NCBI GenBank assembly: GCA_903813345.2
Contig: CAIIXF020000009.1
Location: forward strand, 13,778,347-13,842,346
Length of the DNA: 64,000 bases
Reading direction: 5' to 3'
From: Owenia fusiformis
Lineage: Eukaryota; Annelida; Polychaeta; Sabellida; Oweniidae
Below are positions 38,701 through 50,700 of the stretch, piece by piece. A program made the translations under genes and the position numbers. The notes under the pieces are model-generated. The model had not been told where the DNA came from and searched no databases. It saw nothing but the letters and a program-made list of their open reading frames with translations. Within the stretch, counting starts at the first letter, position 1, and the number at the start of each line of letters is the position of its first letter.

Positions 38701-41700
38701 ATATGAAGTGCACCTTTAGAAATATCTTCTTTGTACTTGTGACAACTATCATCATTATTGATTGAGAAATGCCACATAAAGTGGATTTTAATATTATATT
38801 CTGAACTTCATTTTGAGAGTTATGATGGTATGAGTAATAATATTGCAATTTACCTTTATTAAACCCATGTTTGAAATGAATGCTCAAGCAATAAGATAAC
38901 TAAGATAACTAAACAGCGATCAAGGGCAATTTTAGATATAACACACGATGATGTCCATTTTTGTGTTTGAATTACATAGTGAGCCTTCTGGATCTGCCCC
39001 TTGGCAAATCCTGGCTATGGGCCTGATCAACATTATCTGTTTGACTCAGGATAGTCATTTCCCAGGTTCTTCCTTTTTAAGAAAAGTGCAATTTTGATGC
39101 AAAAATTCACTCTGTGTGCACAGGGCTCATTAGTGCTTTTTATTGCACTTTGAAAAAATGCTCTATTGTTATCATTTTGTGCTGTGGTGGATGGGCAGGT
39201 AGAGACCATATAATGACAATTTGGCTAGTAAGTGGCCAATTTGAAAAGTGGAGGGCATTTTTAGTTGTGTCATTTTATGACTTTTGTGTTTTCTGACACT
39301 CATGAGATGTTTGTTGCTGATTACCTGTTGCTGTTATCTTGTTGGCAATATTATCTAGTAGTTTGTCCAAGAATTTCCTAGAAATTTATAATGCTTTTTT
39401 AGAAAAATTTTCTTTCACAAAATACCATTTAGAAGGCAAAAGTCAAGAAATACTGTTTTGATTTGCACATAAAACACTTGATTTTGGAAAACTATGATAA
39501 AAGTACACCCTGACTGATGCAAGATTTAATGCTTAGTAGGTTACACCATCTTAATATCAAATTTTTATGTAAGTCAGAGACGAAACTATGCTTTATCCCA
39601 GTGTGTCATATCTTGCTCTGATATCCCATAGCAATTTTAATAGCTGTCATCTCATATTTCATTTTTGCCATTCCCTTTTATTCTCAGCTGATTGATGTTT
39701 ATTGTGTATAATTACAGGAAGTACTTGCGAACAAGGTATAATGTGGAGCGAACTCTCTCTATAGAGGTATGTCTAATGTTCTTTACTTCACTACAGCCCT
39801 AGCTGCCTATTTTCATATATCACTGGTGGCATACAAGATATATAATTACGTTAAGATCAGCAATTAGTTAGAGAAATTATTATCGCTAGCATCAACAGTA
39901 TAGTACTGAGAATAGGGAGTTTAATCTTGCATATAAAATCGAAACGCCAGACCCATACGAATGACCAATCGCCCATACAAATACAGTACATCGCTTGAAT
40001 ATTTTCCGTTCACGTTTAGGTTAAGAAAAACATTGCAAGCTTAAACTCCCTAATACCATCTCAAGGAATCCATTTACTCCTCTCTCCGAGGTTGCTCTAC
40101 AGTGGACATAAAAAATGTCTGAAAAATGAATTGCTTTAGAACCACAAATAATTTATTTTATTGCTATTTATTTAATGCTAATTTCTACTTATACAGTATA
40201 CATGTACTGTAAAACATAAACACATTCCTTTGAAAGATTCATACACGTATGTATCATAGCATGTATTTATCCCACAATTATTATGTTATCTGTACAATAA
40301 TATTATGGAGATCTGTGTGATATTTCTTGAAAAACACTTATCACCCCCATATCTGTGATAAATAAAAAATGAAAAAAAATATTATAAAATGAATTTGAAT
40401 TTTGGAATTTTTTATTATTATAATCATGAGATAAACCCCATATATCAGATCATTACTCGTGCTATCATTTTATCACCTCGTAGATATCAAATATTAAGTT
40501 GTTGATTAAGGTGATACCACTCAAAATGATATAATATTTTTGAATCTCCCTTCGGTCACTCATGAATATATCATATACAGTACTCACTTGAGTATAAACA
40601 CGATATACAGAATCAACCATTATATAACCTCATAATATAAACCACAAATCATACATAGAATTGAGGTCTGTCTTGCGATTCTGATATGATAATAAACAAA
40701 CTTGAGAAGCCATTTTGATTTGGAATTCATCGATCAGTTAGGAATCGTATATGTACCTACGTGTCAGAATCGAGCAAAGTCAAACTATTGAAAAGTATAG
40801 TCACAAATACTCAATTAAATATCTCCAGTAAAATTGTTCTATTATTTTGATGCCTCTTATAGTGCCAGAATATGTGCCATAAACTGAATTTGTTAAAGAT
40901 TATAATATTGCTGTTAGTATACTGTGATTTGGTAAATGCTTTCACATTAGTGGATAAATGAATGTTTACCATGACTCTCTCTACAACTCTATTAACATTG
41001 CAAGTGCAGGAAATTATTCACCATTTCTTTTAACCGTCTGAATTTATTGATGTTTGTTCAGATGGACTTGACAAGATGGATTTGAAACTTTCACCAGCTC
41101 TGTTTTGGTCTTGGTATATCTTGTTACTAAGTATGATTGTAGCGACCTACATTGTATTTTAATGATTTCAATAATTACAAAACCAAAGGTTCCATTCAAA
41201 TCAATGAAATCATTAGAAAATGGGTGGATGAGTGGATGTAACATAAAAATTATTCGGCAAGTTCAGCATACATGTAGTTTCCTTTAAAGCAAGGGACCCA
41301 TCGTCTGTTTCCCCTTAAGTCGGTTTGATCTCAGGCTCAATGATTAAACAAAAGAATCCATATCAAGCCTGACAGTTTAATCTAAAACTGGGGGTTTGAT
41401 TTAATTAATATTCTTAAGTACACAGTTACTACTTACCATTGTGACATATTTGTCAATTAATGGAATTAGTAGATCTCTATGTGCATAAAGTCTGATCAAC
41501 TGCTGACTTTATTGCAATTCTCAAACTGTTTCATAATATCACCATATAACTTCACCTATTGATGTATGTGTTTGAGTGCACTTTCATTGGGAATGGTGTT
41601 CAAAATGCAATTGTTGTAGATAAACAAAGTTGATTTCCACTCCCCTCTTAATGGAAATTTAAAATGTTGTTTTCTTATAATTCCAGGAGCAAAGATCAAT

Positions 41701-44700
41701 GTTTTAGCAAAACTGTCATTTACACCCTCCCACACAAAATTAACTGTTTTCTTTGGACACTATCCCTTACAGGCTACATTCTTGAGTCAAGATATCATTA
41801 ATTGGTTTTCTTTATTTTTTCAGTTTGAAAATCTTATGGATGAGGTTAGTAGATTTTCTATTACATTTACAGTATGTATTTCTATCAGCTTCTGTAGGTT
41901 GTAATTATTGCGTAGAATTTATTTTGTTCATTTTAATTAAACTTGAGAGTTTTTTACCTAATTGGTTTTGTGCAATTTATAGTTAATGATAATATAGTGC
42001 ATTCAGTGTTTAAGTGTGTAATGTCTGTATTTTCCAGGAGGGTGGCCCACAAGACGAGAACCCGAGGTAAGATTGATTAGAGTAAACCCACCAATAATTA
42101 CACAATAGATTCCATATGTTCAATCTCATAGTCCACAGAAGGGAGTTACTAATTTAATTGTGTCTTGCATTGACTAAATTATACATGGCCTTATTATGAT
42201 TCTACCTAGATTCTGTTCAATATTCTCCACATAATTTTGTACCCACTCATAATGAAAATGGTTCACAGGTTGGTGTTAGCCTATTTTCAATGTTCCAAGT
42301 TCTCAGTTATATTAAGACTGGAATTGTCACAAATACATATTGTATCTTTCTTGAAGAATGGTAAATGGTTCACTCCTTCTATATGCATTGTGTTTTTGGA
42401 AGAATTGATACAATGGGCGATTGTGTAAAAAGTGTACAAATAGTGCAAATGTTGACCCCATATTCTTTGCACATTTTCCTAATTGCTTAAATGTATGCCT
42501 GAATGTTTCTCTTGGTATGCTAGCCAGCTAGAGATGCAGATTGGTGGCCCATTCACCGTGTCCGCCTATGCTCACTGGGTAAGGTGGAGACATCTATGTG
42601 TTGAATGTTCATGTTGCATGGCTGTTGAATAGTCTTTTGTTATACTGGGATTTGGAGGCAATACATTTGCTTTCTGATATTAAAATGACCTTGATCACTG
42701 CATGATGAGTTGCTTCTATCTATTCGATCAACATCATTATTAAACCAACAGCTGCCACAATATTAGATAGTTTTTGAACTAGTGCTAAATTAATCCTTTT
42801 TTATATTATGGAAAAAAAATGTGTGCAAGCTCTGTCTACATCTACATCAGAGCTCGGATTTTGTCTATGTGACCTTGACCTTGGCCATTTAACCTTCACA
42901 ATTAAAGTCACCCTTTCCTAATATGGGGATTTTGACAAATGATGAACAGCCATCTGACATGTCTCTTGAAAGCCCATGATATTAGTAATGTCAGCATGGC
43001 CCGATATACACTGATGTCCCAACTTTAGATCATTTGATTTTGTATCCTTCCAGTGAGTTAAACTCGATTATCTTGTTGACTTATTCCATTTTAAAAACAT
43101 TTCATTCACACCCTGTGTGCTTTGCCTCATCAGGCGTAAGCATAGTTACAATTAACTTAAAGCGTATGTTGACAAAAACCCCATCTTGACAAACAAAAAG
43201 CTAACATGAAAGAAGTAATCCTAGAGGAAGTTCTATTAAGCAAACTGAAAAATATTATTCAGGTGATCACAGGAGTTTAAAGTTATGGATAAGCAATATA
43301 ATTGGTAGCAGTTGGTTAATTAAGCAACTTCCTCTGCCACTTGGTATTAGTCTCTTATAGATTAGGTTTACCAAGGAAACCCTTCTTTATTTTGGTTCAT
43401 GAAGCCATTGCTTTATTCTCAGTTTACCAAGAATACTTTTTATGTTCAATTAACCATGCTTACTGCTGACTGATGAATGCTTGGCATGAATTTGAAATCT
43501 CAAGTTGTGTTGATACACTACATGTATATTTATATTTGTTTCACACATTTGCATGATACTTCCTATTTGAATGACACAATTGTTGTAAACCATCCAAATG
43601 ATGCGTACATCTCATCAAGCTTGTTGTGTGTAACTGTGTTGTAGCTATGTATTGTTATTATAGTTTTCTTCATTTTGCTATGATTGGTTTTATTTTTACT
43701 TCTTAGACCTGTCAATGAGCGAGAACGACTGTTGCTAAGTGAGCGTCAATATGATACCATCGTGCATGAACAGTTAAGGATTGATGCTGAAATTGAACAA
43801 AAGGTATGCATGAGTGTAGCACAGGGGCTTGTCTCGAGGCGTCGGGCAAGCCCTCCGATGAGTCTACTGCTTATTAATAGTATTAAGGGTGGTCGGTTTT
43901 GATGCTACCTGAAATTTGTAGAAAATGATTGTTAGATATATCAAGTAAAAATATATGGAATCCTTTCAATAATCGACACGCTGATTCAAACAACACTAAA
44001 GAGTAAACTTACCTAAAATGGTAGCAATCCATCCACTTGTTGCTGAGAAATCTGAATAATTTGTTAAGAAGTGATTACACTGCAAGTACCGAATTTTTTT
44101 GCAGCCAAATTATTACCTCCAGAGTCGATTTCTTCCCCAAGACACGTCCACTGTTAAAAATTGGAAGTTCCTAGAGTTCTTTGTTTCCTTAGGTTCATTC
44201 CCGTATGTTATTTTTAACGAAGGGCAGCCTATAACGACTGCTATACGCAAAAAGATGCATGAAATTAAGTTTCGAAACTGAAAGTTGAAAAATGGCGACT
44301 TTCCCGTGTTCTATGCGCATGCGCAAAAATGAAAGTACTTCATTCCCACAATTCAGAAGGATTCGAATTACTTTTCGGCGGTTGGTTCGGTTATACTTAG
44401 ATACCAAATGAAAGATTATTGCCAAGGAATGGAAAACGTATTTCGAAGATGAGAGTTATTTGTTTTATCACTAAAGGAAAATATTTCCGCAATATTAGGT
44501 GCATCATGGGAAGGGACTGCTGTGAAATAATGAACGCAAGTGACATCTATCTAAAAATATATGTGTAGTTATTGCGCATGCGTTTATATAATATGAACTC
44601 AAGGAGGATTGGAAGCCAGGGTTCCAACTCGATATTCTTTAATCTCCACGCATGCGTCATTTGCTATTCGTGTCTGTATAATTTGTACGACTGCATGGAG

Positions 44701-47700
44701 AATGACCCGATACTGCAACAAAGAGAAAGTGTTTAACAGATTGTTGAGTCACAGTATGACTGGGTTCAACAACTCTCTTAACTATTTTTGAGCCAGACAG
44801 TCTGCCATCAAAATTGTTCATTTCCCTTGGAACAAAGTAGAAGTACAGTACAATAAGTCCTTTGTCTATCAATGTGCCATCACTCCAACATGTTTACGTT
44901 AAACTCTTAAATCTGATTCAGACTATATGAAGCAAATCAAAGTCAGTAATTGTGACACTTGGATTTTCATATATTTCTAACTAATTCTCCATTTCGCTGT
45001 TCGCTCTTTGAATCAGAACGTTCGCATATATGGTGCATATATGTACTCAAAAAGGACAAAATTTGATTGGTCAATATTTTTCAACGATGCATTTCGTGTA
45101 GCTATTTGTGAGACCCGAAAGTTCTAAATCAAATTAATTACGCAATTTTGTTTTTACACCCGCAAGCTAAATAAAAAAATGACACCATCGGAATTCTTCT
45201 TCTTTGTCATTGAATTAATAGTCAGTATACCAGATTTAATCAATAAAAGATTATACAATTAACAACAAAATTCGGAAACGAGTATGTAAGATTTGCTTTC
45301 GAACCACTAAACTTGACCTAGATAATAGCGACGTGTCTTCTTTGGTCAAATGCTCAGTTGTTTGTGGGTTTTCAACGTAACTCTATAATGTAATATGAAG
45401 ATGAGTACTTTTATTCAGTTGTTGCATCGATGTTACAGTTTGTAGTGCGGTAATATTGGCATGAACGTGTTGAAAGTCGAATGGAATTGCTTTTTCCAAT
45501 ATGGCGACTAGTCACGTGACTTCTTCTCTTCCGGAATATACTCCCATTTTCAATCATTGTTTTCACCCCGTTAGGAGCCAATAAAATGAAAAAAAATATA
45601 TGTTATATAAAGATTATTAAAAGACTAATTGTTTCTGATAGTTTGTTTTCTCCGATCGCATGGAGTTTCGATCGAAAATATCGCTTGAAAAATGGGTATG
45701 AAAATCCCCATGTTAAACCAACGGGGAAAAACAAGGTAGAAAAATTTTGTTCCCCCGCGAACTGCATCATGGGAAATATTTTGACCTTATAAGGAAAAAC
45801 TTTCGCGCCATCTTTATTAGAGATTCAATACTACCGAATCCGCGATTTTAAGAATTGCATATTTAGTTAAAAAGAATGTCCATGATATCAGTGGTCCAAC
45901 AAAGTTTGGGGAGGAGTATTGAGAAATCACAATCAGTCCTTTCATCTATTTGTTTGTCTGTCAGGGTGATAGCTAAAACACCAGTTGATTGGTTTGGTTC
46001 AAATTTATTAGACTGATGTCCTTTATGGCTCATGGTAATAGGGCCTCTGCTCAAGAATTTCAAATATGGTATGGAACTCAATTCCAAATGGCCTTTACTT
46101 TTTCTCAAAAATGCAACCAAATACTCAAATACCAGCTATTAGTACAACTCTGTTCAAAAAAGAATATTTATGACAGGTATTCAACATAACCAACATTTAT
46201 CAGAAGAAATTTAATTTCTGATAACTCAAATACAAGTTATTAGATTTTGTCCAAATTTAATGGGCTGATATCATATGGACACATGACACCTACTTGGGAC
46301 AATTCTGGCTTCCTTGTTATTTCTATTGGAAATGATGAGTGATTTTATGTCATTTGGTGACATATTGTCTCCAACTTTTTGAAGACAATGGTTGATGCTC
46401 AGCGGTTGGCATCTGTATCAAATGGCAGGTGGTGACATTTTGCATGTCAATGCCTATAAAAAAATGTTTGGAATGGTGAAATTCGCAACCCTCGGGTAGC
46501 TGTTGTACTAGTTTCAGAAAAGGAAATGATGCTACACCTGGGAGGGTTTCATAGCCATTTAATTTGTCACTTGTCCACTGAAAATAGGAAGTGCAATAAT
46601 CAAAAATGTAATATGAAACTTTGCTCGAAAGTAACATGTCATTACATTCAGTGAAAGTTTTACGAAAACATTAATCTTGAGAAGTTGTTGTAGAAGTTCA
46701 GACTTCTCCGAGGGGACTCGTTCTCACATTGTTGATGATAAGTTGAGATTAATTTCTTAGTAGCTATTGATTTCTTGATATTGTATCAGTAGTGTAGTAT
46801 TTAGTTATCAGCTTATTCCTCATATTTTTCTTCTACTGGGATTACAAAGCATTAGCCACAACCAAAGTCATTATAATTGTTGATTGGTTTTCTTTGTAAA
46901 GTGCTGTAGGTAATAAATGAAGTGAGGTCACCAGGGAGGGGTGGATTAGACAAATATGCCATATAAAGTCATTACATTTTGTAGAACATTCAGAAATTAC
47001 CACTTTAGACCTCAGCAAGTTATGTAGCACAAAAATTTTATTTAACTGTGGACGATATACATTTTTGACATCATCTTATGTAAATTGAACAGAAATGATA
47101 TCTGATAGATGTAAACTACGTGTAAATTATTTTTGTCTTCAAAAATGTTTTCTTGTTTAATTTCGCAGCAAATTGTCAAAGGAATCCATATTTCTGATAT
47201 GCTGTTTCTTAGATACGAAATATATAATTTATTTAGCTAGAAATTATGACTTCGTTTCAATATATGAACCCTTCCCTTCAGTATCTAATAGCACTAGCAT
47301 TAAAAAGTGCAAAATTGTCTCATAAAAATTCATTCATTTTTATTCTTTCAGTGTCTGTTCTGTTATTCCAGCCTATTTATGTAAGGAATGTCAGGAGATA
47401 AAATGTTGTTAACAAAATGAATTAGCGATTCACAATTTGCACATATTTTGGAAGGAATCCATTAGCAGTAGAAGTTTCATCTCATAATGAAATGTTATTG
47501 ATTCAGAATCAATTCATTGCCGTGTTCAGGAGATATAAGTTAATCAGCTATTGAGAGGTGAGACAGCCCAACAGCATCCCATCAATCTATTTCAGTTGCT
47601 TCTCTATGACTCCCTAAAGGACGATTACCATTTGGGAAATATTTTTTATACCATTTATGCATGACTGGATGTAGAATGTTGATGTAGAAGATGGATCAAT

Positions 47701-50700
47701 GTATAAAGCAAGCATAGAAAATAGAATACATCAGGATTCTGTAATTTACATATAAAGTACATGTGACTTTTAATTTATTTATAGTTTAGTTATTGAGTGT
47801 GTAATATTATGACTAATATTATGGGTTTTTATCTGTTTTTTCCAGGGAAAGCTTTAATCGGGCAAATAGATACTCTATATATGAAGGAGAATACTAATAC
47901 ATAGAGGACCATAATTTCACATGTTCATTTATAAGTTTTTGTTAAAAATGTGCAGTTTAACCTCCTTATTATAATATGTACATGTATACTTCATTCTGTA
48001 ATGATTTTGAAATTAGCTTCATTGTTAAATTCAAGATAACAGTTATCCTAATAAAATACTTCACAAAGACATTAAAACCATGGGCCATGTAAATACTGTA
48101 TCACCTTACCATGTTCCAAATTGTTTTCAAGTATCCTTTGGCAGAATTGTTCCATGAAATAGTGTCAAATCCTACTTTTAGATGAACTCAAAAGCTCTCA
48201 AATGAATTGATATTGGATATTAGATACCATTAAGTAGTGTGAAAATGTCACATTTTTTAGAAATGTGCTGATTTGTTTCAAGTACTAAGTAACTATAGTA
48301 AGAAATAATAGAAATGGACCTTTTTGAAATGTTTGTGTAAATGCATTAGTTTAGATAATTACTATTAATCAAATAATTCTTGAAAATTTGTTAAACAATG
48401 CTATGTGAAATCTATTTATTTGTTTAATTAAAAGTATAAACCCATATCACTACACTCATTGGATTGTAATATAAGTTATTGAATGATTTGAAGTGCAATA
48501 CAGGATATATTCTGTTCGAGAAATTCCGTATTGGAACGAGACGAAGTCGAGTGCCAATACAGAATATCGAGACAGAATATATCCTGTATTGCACTTCAAA
48601 TCATTCAATAACGTTTTTATCGTGTTATCCTCTATATTGCTACTGAGATTGTCTCCTCCGTACCAATATTTTCTGTATTGCGACGGAGATGATCAACGCG
48701 GACTATCTCAGTAGCAATACAGATTGGTACAGCACAAGAACTGACCAATCAAAGGGCTTCATTTTACAGATCATACGATAATATATTTATATTGCTTCAA
48801 TGTTATATTATTTATATCACATATAATGTTGAATTACAAGTATTGTTACATTACTGAGCTCCAATGTAATTTATTTTAATTGCGTCATACAATAATGAAA
48901 CAAGTTTATATATTGGTAATGCCTATGTAAATTTTGTGAAATTGAATCAGAAATCAGATCATTTCCGGAGTGTAATCTTATGATTATATTTTGTGTTTTA
49001 GCTAAATGAGCAGGAGGAGGCCATTCGTTATGAGGAAGAGGCTTACTATGAAGCTAAACGTGTGTAATCTTATAATTATATTTTGTGTTTTAGCTAAATG
49101 AGCAGGAGGAGGCCATCCGTTATGAGGAAGAGGCTTACTATGAAGCTAAACGTGTGTAATCTTATAATTATATTTTGTGTTTTAGCTAAATGAGCAGGAG
49201 GAGGCCATCCGTTATGAGGAAGAGGCTTACTATGAAGCTAAACGTGTGTAATCTTATAATATATTTTGTGTTGTAGCTAAATGAGCAGGAGGAGGCCATC
49301 CGTTATGAGGAAGAGGCTTACTATGAAGCTAAACGTGTGTAATCTTATAATTATATTTTATGTTGTAGCTAAATGAGCAGGAGGAGGCCATCCGTTATGA
49401 GGAAGAGGCTTACTATGAAGCTAAACGTGTGTAATCTTATAATTATATTTTGTGTTGTAGCTAAATGAGCAGGAGGAGGCCATCCGTTATGAGGAAGAGG
49501 CTTACTATGAAGCTAAACGTGTGTAATCTTATAATATATTTTGTGTTTTAGCTAAATGAGCAGGAGGAGGCCATCCGTTATGAGGAAGAGGCTTACTATG
49601 AAGCTAAACGTGTGTAATCTTATAATATATTTTGTGTTTTAGCTAAATGAGCAGGAGGAGGCCATCCGTTATGAGGAAGAGGCTTACTATGAAGCTAAAC
49701 GTGTGTAATCTTATAATATATTTTGTGTTTTAGCTAAATGAGCAGGAGGAGGCCATCCGTTATGAAGAAGAGGCTTACTATGAAGCTAAACGTGTGTAAT
49801 CTTATAATTATATTTTGTGTTTTAGCTAAATGAGCAGGAGGAGGCCATCCGTTATGAGGAAGAGGCTTACTATGAAGCTAAACGTGTGTAATCTTCAAAT
49901 TATATTTTGTGTTGTAGCTAAATGAGCAGGAGGAGGCCATCCGTAATGAGGAAGAGGCTTACTATGAAGCTAAACGTGTGTAATCTTCAAATTATATTTT
50001 GTGTTGTAGCTAAATGAGCAGGAGGAGGCCATCCGTTATGAGGAAGAGGCTTACTATGAAGCTAAACGTGAAGCATCAAGAATTGCTAAAATAAGACGTG
50101 ATGAGGAAAATAAAATCAATGCAAATAATCTACAGAACCAGTCCAACTCTTGGCTTGGTGATCAGGAGGAAGAATGGGAAGTGTAAGTATACAGTATACA
50201 ATTATTGACCTCTCCATTCGGAGACTGTAAACCGAGACCTACAGTCTCGGGATATAATTTTGACAGTAAACCGAATGGAGAGGTCTATAATTGTTTTGTT
50301 AGTCCGAAGAATATCTTAGATTTTTCTGACCCTTGAAGTTGACTTGAAGTTGGATCCAGACCCTTGAGACGTTCATGTTGTATTTCAAACACAATATGCT
50401 ATTTTGTGATTATTTCACATTTTTCCCATTGTTCTTAGTGAAAGCGAAGTAGATACAAGTGAAAACCCAGTTTCTGTACCCATACTCAACTCAGATAACC
50501 TAATACCAACGTAAAACTTTTTCAAAAAATTATCTACATCTGCCACGGCAGTAAGTTCACTCAATGGAGTCAAATTACTCTCCTGGGCGAAGTCCACTAA
50601 AAGCTTTGTACAAAGTTTTAGATTTTTCTTCGTATTTTGACTGTCTTTACTCTCTAAGAGACTAATAATATCCTCATCTTCAACATTTTTGAAACGGCTA

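Noticed and set aside
42524-42575. Extra AP1AR exon
   Set aside because: The ccag acceptor gives an immediate TAG in frame, and the alternative acceptor changes the frame of the next exon; direct joining of 42066 to 43707 gives the family sequence.
42520-42600. tRNA-like GC-rich segment
   Set aside because: No acceptor-stem pairing or T-loop GTTCNA motif found.
49002-50069. Array as a pure assembly artefact
   Set aside because: Copies differ by substitutions and by 1-nt spacer length changes in a structured way, so it is not a simple echo of one read; exact copy number may still be wrong.
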